DNA of 15,549 nt from Lachnospiraceae bacterium (GTDB lineage: Bacteria; Bacillota; Clostridia; Lachnospirales; Lachnospiraceae), in NCBI GenBank assembly GCA_003447895.1, contig DLYC01000246.1, positions 1 through 15,549 of the forward strand, given 5' to 3'. Positions 1 through 7,307 of this stretch are shown here, in pieces. The notes under the pieces are model-generated. The model was given only the letters and a program-made list of their open reading frames with translations, was not told the DNA's origin and ran no database searches. The translations under genes and the position numbers were made by a program. Positions within the stretch are counted from its first letter, which is position 1. Every line of letters starts with the position of its first letter.

Positions 1-671
1 ACAAATTCCAGCTGCGCGAGGGACCTCTGGCTCAGCACGTCAAAAGATCGAATGGACTCCACTTCGTCTCCCCACAGCTCGATCCTGTAGGGATTTTCTT
101 CCGTCAGCTCATAGATGTCGAGGATATCCCCGCGTACGGCGAACTGCCCCGGTTTCTCCACCTGGTACTGCTTCTCATATCCCATGGCCACCAGCATCTT
201 CGCGGTGTCCGTGAGGGACAGTTCTCCCCTCTTTTCAATGGAGAGGACACTCTTTTTGAGGACGTCCAGAGGGATCTGCGGCGTCATGAGCGCGGCGAAA
301 GTCGTAACGACAGTTGTGGGCTTTCCCTCGATGATCCTTCGAAGGCAGCGGATCCTCTCCGTGTCCAGCTCCCGGCCCCGCAGGTCCGCCTGGTAGAAGA
401 TCAGGTCCTTGGCCGGAAACAGCGTCGCGTTCCGGTCATAGAAGCGGAAGTTCTCCTGGATCTCCTTTGCCCTCTGGTCACTGTACGTGATGATCAGCCG
501 GAACCTTGCGCAGGGCGCAAGGGAGTCCTCCTTCGTGAGCGCGTGGATCAGGTGGAGCTTTTGCGCGTCGGCGCATCCCTCCGCGAGGACACTGACCGGA
601 TTGAGCTGCAGGGCATCCACTATTTGGTTGTACTTCTCAGATTCCCTCAGGGGCGCTGTCAGTGTGGACAT
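1..671 (-). CDS. mfd: Transcription-repair coupling factor Mfd, N-terminal part (runs off left edge)
   Basis: Mfd is a DNA translocase that removes RNA polymerase stalled at lesions and recruits the UvrA/UvrB excision machinery. Reading the minus strand from ATG at 671-669 gives about 223 codons without a stop to the window edge, beginning MSTLTAPLRESEKY. Only the UvrB-homology region is present. It contains FPAKDLIFYQADLRG, a stretch typical of Mfd D1/D2, then LDTERIRCLRRI, VVTTFAALM and the later GQFAVRGDILDIYE, which is the UvrB/Mfd GxFxxRGxxxDIF-type motif. The RNA polymerase-interacting and RecG-like helicase domains lie outside the window. An AGGAGG sits six bases upstream of the ATG, inside the end of pth. 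The start overlaps the pth coding sequence by 35 bases in another frame, so the two are co-transcribed and probably translationally coupled. The pth-mfd order is common in Firmicutes. The assignment is firm; the full length is unknown. Confidence 0.93.
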   Translation of the reverse strand, partial: MSTLTAPLRESEKYNQIVDALQLNPVSVLAEGCADAQKLHLIHALTKEDSLAPCARFRLIITYSDQRAKEIQENFRFYDRNATLFPAKDLIFYQADLRGRELDTERIRCLRRIIEGKPTTVVTTFAALMTPQIPLDVLKKSVLSIEKRGELSLTDTAKMLVAMGYEKQYQVEKPGQFAVRGDILDIYELTEENPYRIELWGDEVESIRSFDVLSQRSLAQLEF

Positions 672-1290
672 CCGGATCCTCCTGCTGTTTTTTGGTTTTT
701 TCCTTCTTCTGCTTTCTGGTGTTGAACCGGTTCATCGCCTTGTCCGGCCCTTCCTCCACCATACAGATGACCGCTTCCGCCGCTTTTTCGAAAGCCTCCT
801 CCATGACCGCTTTGTCCTCTTGGGAGAAGTGTCCCAGCACATGACCGATCATATCCTCCTCGGAAGAGGGTTTGGGCCCGACGCCGATCCTGATCCTGCA
901 GAAAGTGTCGTCTCCCATGTGCTGTATGATGTTTTTAAGTCCGTTGTGGCCGCCGGCGCTCCCCTTTGTGCGGATGCGGAGATGCCCGGCCGGAAGATCG
1001 ATATCATCGGAAATGACGATCAGGTGATCGTGATGATCCACTTTGTAGAAGCTGCAGATCTCCCTGACTGCCTCCCCGCTCAGATTCATGTAGGTGAGCG
1101 GCTTTACAAGGATCACCTTCTCTCCTCCGATCGAAGCTTTCCCGATCATGGACTTTCCGAAGCGCTGCGGTCCGCCGGCTCTTAGCCGGTCCACCAGTTC
1201 ATCGATCACGGAAAATCCCACATTGTGTCTTGTGCCGTCGTACTTTCGTCCCGGATTTCCCAGGCCGACAATAATAAAACAGGAATCCAT
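637..1290 (-). CDS. pth: Peptidyl-tRNA hydrolase (Pth)
   Basis: Pth cleaves the ester bond of peptidyl-tRNAs released prematurely from ribosomes, recycling tRNA in the cytoplasm. The 217-residue product begins MDSCFIIVGLGNPG. It carries the family's TRHNVGF motif with catalytic His22, YMNLSG with Asn69, the SDDIDLP acidic segment (Asp95/Asp96) and SAGGHNGLKNI with Asn116, all at the spacing expected for bacterial Pth. A GGGAGG lies five bases before the ATG, which supports this start. The enzyme usually ends near residue 185-195. Here a charged tail of about 27 residues (191-217, rich in Lys, Gln, Glu and Asp) follows, and its last codons overlap the start of mfd. The gene is first in a pth-mfd unit, behind a candidate promoter about 130 bases upstream and separated from spoVG by a terminator. 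The identification is secure; a role for the tail is unknown. Confidence 0.97.
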   Translation of the reverse strand: MDSCFIIVGLGNPGRKYDGTRHNVGFSVIDELVDRLRAGGPQRFGKSMIGKASIGGEKVILVKPLTYMNLSGEAVREICSFYKVDHHDHLIVISDDIDLPAGHLRIRTKGSAGGHNGLKNIIQHMGDDTFCRIRIGVGPKPSSEEDMIGHVLGHFSQEDKAVMEEAFEKAAEAVICMVEEGPDKAMNRFNTRKQKKEKTKKQQEDPDVHTDSAPEGI

Positions 1291-1420
1291 TCTGTCCTCC
1301 CTGCCGGAGCGCGCCGCGCCGGGAGTGCGTGGTCGTTTCCCGATCCTCTCCTTCCGGCTGCGGCGCCTCGGCGCATTCTGACAAATATCGGTTTTGTTTA
1401 CATTCTATGCGTATCACCTT

Positions 1421-1450
1421 TACATACCACAAACTGGCAGGTATCGTCAA
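1421..1450 (-). promoter_or_regulatory. Candidate sigma-A promoter for pth-mfd
   Basis: On the minus strand TTGACG (complement of 1445-1450) is a five-of-six match to the -35 consensus. It is followed after 18 bases by TATGTA (complement of 1421-1426), a weak -10. A better -10-like TAGAAT lies about 15 bases further on but has no matching -35. The position, just after the spoVG terminator and about 130 bases ahead of pth, is where a promoter is expected. The -10 choice is uncertain. Confidence 0.35.
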
Positions 1451-1454
1451 GAAA

Positions 1455-1469
1455 GGGAGCCCCGCTCCC
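1455..1469 (-). terminator. Small perfect hairpin, possible second terminator
   Basis: GGGAGC and GCTCCC flank a three-base loop. Read on the minus strand the hairpin is followed by TTTCTT, a broken T tract, immediately upstream of the TTGACG element assigned to pth. It could back up the main spoVG terminator. The T tract is weak, so a structural role only is possible. Confidence 0.35.
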
Positions 1470-1495
1470 GCGAAAAGGCGCGCGAAAAGGCCCTG

Positions 1496-1542
1496 CCCGC
1501 CGATTCCGGGCACAAAATCCCGCCGATTCCGGGGCACAAAAA
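1496..1542. repeat. Tandem duplication of a 23/24-bp unit
   Basis: Copy 1 (1496-1518) and copy 2 (1519-1542) both begin CCCGCCGATTCCGGG and continue GCACAAAA. They differ by one inserted G and by the last base. The second copy runs into the A-rich side of the terminator hairpin. On the minus strand each copy therefore starts with a T-rich stretch followed by GTGCCC and GGAATCGGCGGG. It looks like a simple local duplication at the end of the spoVG transcript. Confidence 0.75.
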
Positions 1543-1571
1543 CGCCGCGGGCCAGAGGCGCGCGGCGTTTT
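1538..1571 (-). terminator. Rho-independent terminator of glgC-glgD-spoVG
   Basis: The arms CGCCGCG (1543-1549) and CGCGGCG (1561-1567) pair perfectly and are extended by A tracts facing T tracts on both sides. The loop is 11 bases. On the minus strand the stem is followed by five T residues, then GTG. It lies about 45 bases after the spoVG stop codon. Because a T tract is also present on the plus strand, it could stop transcription from either side. Confidence 0.85.
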
Positions 1572-1614
1572 CTTTACACTATATTCAGCTGTTTGATATT
1601 CGTGCTATGCTGTA

Positions 1615-1905
1615 TTATGCTGTCGTACCTGTAGTTGAAAAATCTTCCTGCAGTGCACTTCTTTCATACTCATCCAGAATTATGCTTTCCAGCATCGCCC
1701 TGGTTTCTGTATTGATGGGATGAGCAATGTCTCTATACTCCCCGTCTGCCGATTTCTTGCTCGGCATTGCAATGAAGAGTCCTTTTTCACCTTCGATGAC
1801 CTTGATATCGTGAACAACGAAGACCTGATCGATCGTTATAGAGACGACTGCTTTCATCTTGCCTTCTTTGGCAATCCTTCTAACTCTTACATCCGTCACC
1901 TGCAT
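1615..1905 (-). CDS. spoVG: Regulatory protein SpoVG
   Basis: SpoVG is a small nucleic-acid-binding regulator. In Bacillus it affects septation and sporulation, and in other Firmicutes it acts as a broad RNA/DNA-binding regulator. The 96-residue product begins [19 protein letters not shown] and contains [21 protein letters not shown] and the family signature YRDIAHPIN. The conserved family starts at this Met. An ATG four codons upstream (1917) has no ribosome site of its own, and the GGAG it contains lies six bases before the ATG at 1905, so I chose the inner start. The gene lies 14 bases after the glgD stop and is followed by a terminator, making it the last gene of the glgC-glgD unit. The identification is secure; its presence does not by itself prove that the organism sporulates. 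Confidence 0.96.
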   Translation of the reverse strand: MQVTDVRVRRIAKEGKMKAVVSITIDQVFVVHDIKVIEGEKGLFIAMPSKKSADGEYRDIAHPINTETRAMLESIILDEYERSALQEDFSTTGTTA

Positions 1906-1919
1906 AGCGTTCTCCATTT

Positions 1920-3038
1920 CTAAATGGTATAACGTTCGCCCTTTTCCACTACGATCCTTATACCATTTTCACCTTTGTAACAGGAATTTGCCTGAATGGT
2001 GTCGCCGCTCTCCACGATGCAGTTCTCAATAATAGTATTGTCTCCGATGTAAACATCATTCAAAATGAGTGAATTCCTTATTACACAATTATTGCCAACA
2101 TAGACCTGTTGGAACAATACAGAATTCTCCACCGTTCCGTTCACAATACATCCGCTGGACAGAAGACTGTTCCTGATCCTGACGCCGACATTATATTTTG
2201 CCGGAGGAAGGTCTGCGACCTTAGAGTGAACCTCGGGGTACTGTTTGAAGAAATAGTCCCTGATCTCCGGATTCAGAAAATCCATGTTTGTCTTGTAGTA
2301 ATCCTCAACAGTTGCAATATTGCTCCAATAGTTGTGCAGCCTGTACCCGTAGATCCTCTTCAGTCCTCTGTAGCGGATGAGGATATCCTGAACAAAATCA
2401 TACCGGTTTTCTTCCATGCTCTTTTCAAGAAGCTCTATGAGAAGCCTCCTTCTGATCACATAGATTCCACAAGAAATTGTGTTAAACTCCGCGACGACCG
2501 GCTTCTCGACAAATTCCTGAATCCTGCCGTCCGCATCCATCTGCACAGTTCCATACCGTTCCACATTAAAGTTTTCCGGCATTTCTTTGACCACCACAGT
2601 GATATCCGCTCTCTTGTCAACGTGATACTCAAGAACCTCGTTGTAATCCATCTTGTAGACACAGTCTCCCGAAGCGATCACGACATAAGGCTCATGCGAC
2701 GTCTTCAGAAAGCTGATATTCTGAGCGATCGCGTCAGCTGTCCCACGGTACCACTGACTGCTGGCGTCCGCAAAGGAGGGGGTAAAGAGGAACATACCTC
2801 CCTGTTTACGCCCGAAATCCCACCACTTGGACGATGCCAGATGTTCATTCAGGCTCCTGGAATTATATTGCGTCAGTACAGCGACTTTCTGAATTCTTGA
2901 GTGTTCCATGTTGCTGAGTGCAAAGTCAATACTGCGGTAACTTCCTGCCACAGGCATCGCGCACACTGCTCTGCGCTTTGACAGTTCCTTCATCCGCTTG
3001 CTGTTTCCGCCGGCCAGAATAATTCCTACTGCCCTCAT
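1920..3038 (-). CDS. glgD: Glucose-1-phosphate adenylyltransferase subunit GlgD
   Basis: GlgD is the second subunit of the Firmicutes ADP-glucose pyrophosphorylase, which makes ADP-glucose for glycogen. It is generally regarded as a regulatory or weakly catalytic partner of GlgC. The 372-residue product has the nucleotidyltransferase fold at the N terminus ([16 protein letters not shown], then [11 protein letters not shown]), [10 protein letters not shown] at about 123-132, and a left-handed beta-helix C-terminal region with repeated hydrophobic hexads (for example [14 protein letters not shown]). The GlgC pyrophosphorylase signature GGxGxRL is degraded to GGNSKRM, and the usual SGDH is SGDC. 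Both changes fit GlgD and not a second GlgC. Its ATG overlaps the glgC stop as ATGA, with GAAGG upstream in glgC, which implies coupled translation and a fixed subunit ratio. Confidence 0.95.
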   Translation of the reverse strand: MRAVGIILAGGNSKRMKELSKRRAVCAMPVAGSYRSIDFALSNMEHSRIQKVAVLTQYNSRSLNEHLASSKWWDFGRKQGGMFLFTPSFADASSQWYRGTADAIAQNISFLKTSHEPYVVIASGDCVYKMDYNEVLEYHVDKRADITVVVKEMPENFNVERYGTVQMDADGRIQEFVEKPVVAEFNTISCGIYVIRRRLLIELLEKSMEENRYDFVQDILIRYRGLKRIYGYRLHNYWSNIATVEDYYKTNMDFLNPEIRDYFFKQYPEVHSKVADLPPAKYNVGVRIRNSLLSSGCIVNGTVENSVLFQQVYVGNNCVIRNSLILNDVYIGDNTIIENCIVESGDTIQANSCYKGENGIRIVVEKGERYTI

Positions 3039-4312
3039 TCCGCGTCACCTTCTTTCACCAGAGTTTTTCCGCTCTCAAGCCTGCTGCCGGGATAATCCGC
3101 TGCAGTTGTCTCGCCAGAGATCATTACATTCTTTCCGATCGTCACGCCTGCAGGAATTACCGTTCCTTCTCCCAGTGTTACGATACCCTCTCTGTAAATA
3201 TCAGGTCTGGTGTCATTGGGAACCTCGTAGCCATCGCCAAGGACAACTCCGTCTCCGATCGTGACGTCTTCCGCAGCGATGACTTTGTAAAGCCTGCTGC
3301 CCGCGCCGACGCGGGTCCCGTTCATGAGGATCGAGTCCCTTACCTCCGCGCCTTTTTCGATCGTCACATCACAGCCGATGACCGAATTGTATACCCTGCC
3401 GTAAACCTCTGTTCCTTCCCCGATGATCGTCCTCTCAGCTACACTCTCCGGGCCAAAATACTGCGGCACGTTGGACGTGCTCTTCGTGTAGATCTTCCAA
3501 TACTCCTCGTACAGGTTGAATTCCGGCACGATGTCAATGAGCTCCATATTGGCTTCCCAATAGGAGGTCAGGGTCCCGACATCTTTCCAGTATCCGTTGA
3601 ACTCATACGCGTAGAGCGGAGATCCGTTGTCACGGCAGTACGGGATAATGTGCTTTCCGAAGTCCAGATTGGGCTGTTCTTTGTTGGCGACCAGCGATTC
3701 CTTGAGCGTCTTCCAGTTGAAAATGTAAATTCCCATGGAAGCAAGATTGCTGCGGGGATGCGCGGGTTTTTCCTCAAAGTCCACGATCTTTCTGTCTTCG
3801 TCGGTAATCATGATTCCGAAACGGCTTGCCTCTTCCATAGGGACGGGCATGACAGCAATGGTTACGTCCGCGCCGTTTTCCTTGTGGAAATCCAGCATGG
3901 ATTCATAATCCATCTTATAGATATGATCGCCTGAGAGAATCAGCACATAATCGGGATTAAAGCTCTCCATATAGGTGAGATTCTGATAGATCGCGTTGGC
4001 GGTTCCCGTGTACCACTCCGTATGCCGCATCTGCTCATACGGAGAGAGGACGGAGACGCCTCCGACGTTCTTGTCAAGATCCCACGGAATACCGATCCCG
4101 ACGTGCGTATTCAATCGAAGCGGCATATACTGAGTCAGTACGCCGACCGTATCCACACCTGAATTAATACAGTTGCTGAGCGGAAAATCAATGATCCTGT
4201 ACTTCCCGCCAAAGGATACCGCCGGTTTAGCCATATTTGATGTAAGAATTCCGAGTCTGCTCCCCTGGCCGCCTGCCAGCAACATAGCGATCATTTCTTT
4301 TTTTACTATCAT
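3035..4312 (-). CDS. glgC: Glucose-1-phosphate adenylyltransferase catalytic subunit GlgC
   Basis: GlgC converts glucose-1-phosphate and ATP to ADP-glucose and pyrophosphate, the committed step of bacterial glycogen synthesis. From the chosen start the protein has 425 residues and begins [20 protein letters not shown]. The nucleotide-binding loop GGQGSRL is at 14-20, followed by [26 protein letters not shown] at 127-136, the EKP motif at 181-183 and [13 protein letters not shown]. The C-terminal beta-helix ends near residue 410. An upstream in-frame ATG at 4351 would add 13 residues but lacks a ribosome site. AGAGGTGG stands four bases before the ATG at 4312, and the family starts here. The gene is first in glgC-glgD-spoVG, with AT-rich promoter sequence upstream and divergent murC beyond it. 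Confidence 0.97.
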   Translation of the reverse strand: MIVKKEMIAMLLAGGQGSRLGILTSNMAKPAVSFGGKYRIIDFPLSNCINSGVDTVGVLTQYMPLRLNTHVGIGIPWDLDKNVGGVSVLSPYEQMRHTEWYTGTANAIYQNLTYMESFNPDYVLILSGDHIYKMDYESMLDFHKENGADVTIAVMPVPMEEASRFGIMITDEDRKIVDFEEKPAHPRSNLASMGIYIFNWKTLKESLVANKEQPNLDFGKHIIPYCRDNGSPLYAYEFNGYWKDVGTLTSYWEANMELIDIVPEFNLYEEYWKIYTKSTSNVPQYFGPESVAERTIIGEGTEVYGRVYNSVIGCDVTIEKGAEVRDSILMNGTRVGAGSRLYKVIAAEDVTIGDGVVLGDGYEVPNDTRPDIYREGIVTLGEGTVIPAGVTIGKNVMISGETTAADYPGSRLESGKTLVKEGDAE

Positions 4313-4377
4313 GTTGCCACCTCTGGTATGAATTTTGAAAATTATAAACAATTTAACGTGTATAATTTTGCAAAAAT

Positions 4378-4406
4378 ATTATATCACACCGTTCTGAGAA
4401 ATGAAA
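4378..4406 (-). promoter_or_regulatory. Candidate promoter for glgC-glgD-spoVG
   Basis: The AT-rich stretch upstream of glgC contains a perfect TATAAT on the minus strand (complement of 4378-4383), giving a leader of about 60 bases. The hexamer 17 bases upstream, TTTCAT, is a poor -35. A second TATAAT (complement of 4341-4346) would give a leader of only about 20 bases. The -10 elements are seen directly; which one is used is not decided by the sequence. Confidence 0.4.
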
Positions 4407-4501
4407 CCGAACATTGACTCCGCCCAATTGTTTTACTTTTTGTTGTGTTTAGTTTAAATTTGAATGCATTTTCGAACTTTTTCCACCCGAAAGCGGCCTC
4501 T

Positions 4502-4530
4502 TTGACTTGTATGATGTCTTAGTGTATGAT
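4502..4530 (+). promoter_or_regulatory. Sigma-A promoter of murC
   Basis: TTGACT (4502-4507) and TATGAT (4525-4530) are each one base from consensus and are separated by the ideal 17 bases. Transcription should start near 4537, giving a leader of about 50 bases to the murC ATG. Confidence 0.8.
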
Positions 4531-4589
4531 ACGAACGATAACCGACAAAGAACAGGGATACTTCTTACAGATACAGCTAGGAGGGTTTT

Positions 4590-5978
4590 ATGTATCAAAT
4601 TGATTTGAACAGACCGATCCACGTCTTTTTCTCAGGGATCGGCGGAATTTCCATGAGCGGCCTCGCCAGGATCCTCAGGAGCAGAGGCTTTACCGTATCG
4701 GGTTCCGACCGCGCCTCATCCGCGATCACGGAGGACCTTGCAAAAGACGGCATTCCGGTCATGATCGGGCAGAAAAAAGAGAATATTACCGGGGACATCG
4801 ACCTCGTCGTCTTCACAGCGGCGATCCATCCCGATAATCCCGAGTATATCGCCGTAAATGAGCTGGGAATCCCCCACATGAACCGTTCCGTGCTCCTTGG
4901 GCAGATCATGCGCTGCTACAAGGACCCCGTCGCCATCAGCGGAACGCACGGAAAGACTACGACAACTTCCATGATTTCCGAGATCCTCATGGAGGCGGGC
5001 ACTGACCCGACGCTCTCGATCGGCGGAATCCTCAGCAGCATCGGGGGAAATGTCAGGATCGGCAAAAGTCACTATTTTGCCGCGGAGGCCTGCGAGTATA
5101 CCAACAGCTTCCTCGATATGTTCCCCGGCATCGGGATCATCCTGGATATCGATGAGGACCATCTGGACTTTTTCAAGGACCTCGCGGACATCCGCCGTTC
5201 CTTCCGGAAATTTGCACAGCGCATCCCCGCGGACGGCGCCCTGATCCTCAACACCCAGATCCCGGACTACGAGGAGATCGCAGGCGGCCTTGACTGCGAC
5301 GTCATCCTGTACGGCCCCGATGAGAAGGCGGATTACTGGCCGGAGGGCATCACCTACGACGAGTTTGCCCACCCCTCCTATACGCTCTGCAGCCGCGGCG
5401 CGGACGGCACTGTGACAAGACAGCCGATCGCGCTCAGTGTTCCCGGGGAGCACAACGTCTATAACTCCATGGCGGCTGTCGCCGCGGCGGACCGGCTCGG
5501 GATCGACCGCAGGGATACCGCGGCCGCGCTCTATAAGTACGGCGGCACAGAGAGACGTTTCGAAAAACTCGGAACCCGGAACGGCTTCACGGTCATCGAC
5601 GACTACGCGCACCATCCCACGGAGATCGAGGCGACACTGAAAACCGCCGCCAACTGTCCCCACCATGAGATCTACTGCGTGTTCCAGTCCCACACCTACA
5701 CAAGGACAAAGGCGCTGATGAAGGAATTCGCAAAGGCCCTGACCCTGGCGGATCACATCGTGCTGGCCCCCATCTACCCGGCCAGGGAGACCGATGACCT
5801 GGGGATCAGCGCCCACACGCTGGCGGCAGAGATCGAAGCGCTCGGCCATCCCTGCGTGTGCCTTGACACTTTCAGCGAAATTGAAAATTATCTTCTGAAA
5901 AATTGCCAAAAGGACGATTTGGTGATAACCATGGGAGCCGGAAACATCAATGAAGTAGGCAGAAATCTGGTTTCATAA
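4590..5978 (+). CDS. murC: UDP-N-acetylmuramate--L-alanine ligase (MurC)
   Basis: MurC adds L-alanine to UDP-N-acetylmuramic acid using ATP, the first step of the peptidoglycan stem peptide. The 462-residue length is normal. The N-terminal UDP-binding domain shows FFSGIGGISMSGLA (about 13-26) and GSD at 38-40. The ATP loop GTHGKTTTT is at 118-126. Downstream are the Mur ligase metal and substrate motifs DEDHLDFF and, after the central domain, YAHHPTEIEATL and FQSHTYTRT of the C-terminal domain. GGAGGG six bases before the ATG supports the start. The gene stands alone behind its own promoter, divergent from glgC. No clear T-tailed terminator follows, so some readthrough into the dnaD unit is possible. 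The identification is secure. Confidence 0.98.
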   Translation: MYQIDLNRPIHVFFSGIGGISMSGLARILRSRGFTVSGSDRASSAITEDLAKDGIPVMIGQKKENITGDIDLVVFTAAIHPDNPEYIAVNELGIPHMNRSVLLGQIMRCYKDPVAISGTHGKTTTTSMISEILMEAGTDPTLSIGGILSSIGGNVRIGKSHYFAAEACEYTNSFLDMFPGIGIILDIDEDHLDFFKDLADIRRSFRKFAQRIPADGALILNTQIPDYEEIAGGLDCDVILYGPDEKADYWPEGITYDEFAHPSYTLCSRGADGTVTRQPIALSVPGEHNVYNSMAAVAAADRLGIDRRDTAAALYKYGGTERRFEKLGTRNGFTVIDDYAHHPTEIEATLKTAANCPHHEIYCVFQSHTYTRTKALMKEFAKALTLADHIVLAPIYPARETDDLGISAHTLAAEIEALGHPCVCLDTFSEIENYLLKNCQKDDLVITMGAGNINEVGRNLVS

Positions 5979-5994
5979 CCCCGGCTGTTCCCGC

Positions 5995-6041
5995 TTTTCC
6001 ACATAATCCCCTTTTTTACGGGGGCCCGTCCTTGTGGAAAT
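5995..6041. repeat. Inverted repeat of DnaA-box-like sites after murC
   Basis: TTTTCCACA (5995-6003, one mismatch to TTATCCACA) faces TGTGGAAAT (6033-6041), giving 8-bp arms TTTCCACA/TGTGGAAA separated by 29 bases. Between them CCCC (6008-6011) can pair with GGGG (6020-6023) across a T-rich loop. In RNA this could form a hairpin ending the murC transcript, although no T tract follows. In DNA the arms resemble opposed DnaA boxes. Confidence 0.55.
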
Positions 6042-6093
6042 CTCTGCCTCGTGAACCTCCTTTAATCAGGGACTTTCGCGGGGCATTCCCATG

Positions 6094-6111
6094 TTATCCA
6101 CATTATCCACA
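6094..6111 (+). promoter_or_regulatory. Two perfect tandem DnaA boxes
   Basis: TTATCCACA occurs twice with no spacer (6094-6102 and 6103-6111). Both match the TTATNCACA consensus for the replication initiator DnaA and point the same way. They lie about 80 bases upstream of the -10 element of the dnaD-dnaI promoter. I found no other perfect copy of the consensus in the window. A role in DnaA control of primosome gene expression or in DnaA titration is inferred. Confidence 0.7.
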
Positions 6112-6189
6112 AAACGCTCCGGCCGCGGCGCAGGCCTGCCGCCCCGGATATTTATGGACAAAATGACCATTTCGCTGTTTTGGCGCCTG

Positions 6190-6198
6190 TGCTATACT
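6190..6198 (+). promoter_or_regulatory. Extended -10 promoter of dnaD-dnaI
   Basis: TGCTATACT provides the TGn extension and a TATACT -10 hexamer (6193-6198). No good -35 is present at 17-18 bases, as is common for extended -10 promoters and for promoters that depend on or are modulated by an upstream-binding protein. Transcription would start near 6205. Confidence 0.6.
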
Positions 6199-6307
6199 GC
6201 ACTTATCAATCATGTAAATTACCGCTATTACGGCAAGCGCCCCGGCGGATTGTTCATACATAACGTCCTTTCAGAGTTTTCTCCGCAGGGAAGGGGAGGT
6301 TTGTGAA

Positions 6308-7252
6308 GTGTTCACGGTCTACAGCGAAAAGGGAACAGGGGCAACCCTGGTTTCCAATCTGTTTATCGACAATTATATGAGAGACGCCAATGACGCGCAG
6401 CTAAAGGTCTATCTGTATCTTCTGCGCATGATGAATGCCGGCCGTTCCACCAGCATTTCCGACATGGCGGATCAGTTCAATCACACCGAGAAGGAAGTGA
6501 TGCGGTCTCTCCGCTACTGGGAGAGCCGCGGTCTTATTGTGCTCGAATATGACGACGTGGGGAATCTGTCCTCCCTGCACATGGTATCTCCCGGCCGCGA
6601 CCAGGTCGTGAGCCGGACCTATCCTGTGCCCTTTGACTCAGCCGGAAACGGACCCTCGCAGGTCGCCCCTGCCCTTTCCGCTCCGGTCGCAGAAGCGTTC
6701 CCTCCCCGGGATATGTCCGCGGACAGCGTCTCGCGCACGAATACGCCGTCTCTTCCCAGACTGGGCCAGATGGCGATTCCCGCCTCGCAGCACACAGCCT
6801 CCGCTGCCGGGGATTCCACGGCGAAAGCCGTGCCTGTCTCCCACAAGCGCCCGGATGCCGCCGACCTGGAAGCCTTCCGAAGCAGTCAGAAGAGAGCGCA
6901 GCTTCTGTTCGTGATCGAGCAGTATATCGGAAAGCCCCTCTCCCCGAGCGAAGTGGAGAGCGTGTACTTTATCTCCGAGCAGCTCCACTTCTCGGATTCG
7001 CTCATTGACTACCTGCTCCAGTACTGCATCGACAGGAACAAGAAGGATTTCCGCTATATCGAAAAAGTAGCGGTCAACTGGGCACAGCACGGGATCACGA
7101 CCTCCAAACAGGCTGAGCGCGCCGTATCCGGTTTTGGCAAGAACCGGCGCGGTTCCGGAGCCGGAACCAGGCCGTCCGCCAATCCCTTTAACCAGTTCGA
7201 GCAGAACCAGTACGATTTTGACGAACTCGAGAAGGAACTGTTAAGTAACTGA
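6308..7252 (+). CDS. DnaD-like primosome protein
   Basis: DnaD-family proteins bind DnaA and DNA and help recruit the helicase loader during replication initiation in low-GC Gram-positive bacteria. The 314-residue product starts at GTG, with GGGGAGG eight bases upstream. The N-terminal winged-helix domain (DDBH1, about 10-92) contains NLFIDNYMRDANDAQLKVYLYL and the recognition-type segment HTEKEVMRSLRYWESRGLIVL. A Pro/Ala/Ser-rich linker covers about 95-185. The DDBH2 (DnaB_2) domain at about 190-265 ends in YIEKVAVNW (250-258), which fits the YxxxIxxxW DNA-binding motif with Val for Ile. A final acidic tail ends DFDELEKELLSN. It precedes the dnaI-type gene by 55 bases. DnaD and DnaB of Bacillus share these domains, so I give no firm symbol. 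Confidence 0.9.
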   Translation: MFTVYSEKGTGATLVSNLFIDNYMRDANDAQLKVYLYLLRMMNAGRSTSISDMADQFNHTEKEVMRSLRYWESRGLIVLEYDDVGNLSSLHMVSPGRDQVVSRTYPVPFDSAGNGPSQVAPALSAPVAEAFPPRDMSADSVSRTNTPSLPRLGQMAIPASQHTASAAGDSTAKAVPVSHKRPDAADLEAFRSSQKRAQLLFVIEQYIGKPLSPSEVESVYFISEQLHFSDSLIDYLLQYCIDRNKKDFRYIEKVAVNWAQHGITTSKQAERAVSGFGKNRRGSGAGTRPSANPFNQFEQNQYDFDELEKELLSN

Positions 7253-7307
7253 TCTCACCGGATCACACAGGATCATCAATGTTTCAAAGCCTTATTGAGG
7301 AGATTTC

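Larger units (their letters stand above)
1291..1614. other. Non-coding gap between spoVG and pth
   Basis: This 324-base gap lies between two minus-strand units. In the direction of transcription it holds the hairpin terminator of spoVG, a 23/24-bp tandem duplication, a second small perfect hairpin, a candidate promoter and a leader of roughly 120 bases before pth. ORFs that cross it on either strand lack Shine-Dalgarno sites and have low-complexity Arg/Pro-rich translations, so I see no gene here. Confidence 0.7.
5979..6307. other. Regulatory gap between murC and the dnaD-dnaI genes
   Basis: This 329-base non-coding stretch holds, in order, an inverted repeat of DnaA-box-like sequences enclosing a small CCCC/GGGG hairpin, two perfect tandem DnaA boxes, a further one-mismatch box (TTATGGACA, 6152-6160), an extended -10 promoter and a leader of about 100 bases ending in a strong ribosome site. 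ORFs through it have no ribosome site and no recognisable product. Confidence 0.75.

Noticed and set aside
4414..4442. TTGACT at 4414-4419 as a second murC promoter
   Set aside because: The sequence 17 bases downstream has no -10 resemblance. The 4502-4530 promoter is far better.
4716..5909. A 397-codon minus-strand ORF antisense to murC
   Set aside because: murC on the plus strand shows all its family motifs. The antisense translation has no recognisable domain.
5979..6205. The DnaA-box cluster as the chromosome origin oriC itself
   Set aside because: Neither dnaA nor dnaN is nearby, and I see no clear A+T-rich unwinding region or DnaA-trio array next to the boxes. A regulatory or titration site is more economical.
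6091..6306. A 71-codon plus-strand ORF over the DnaA boxes
   Set aside because: Its ATG lies just before the boxes, with no ribosome site, and it runs through the promoter and leader.
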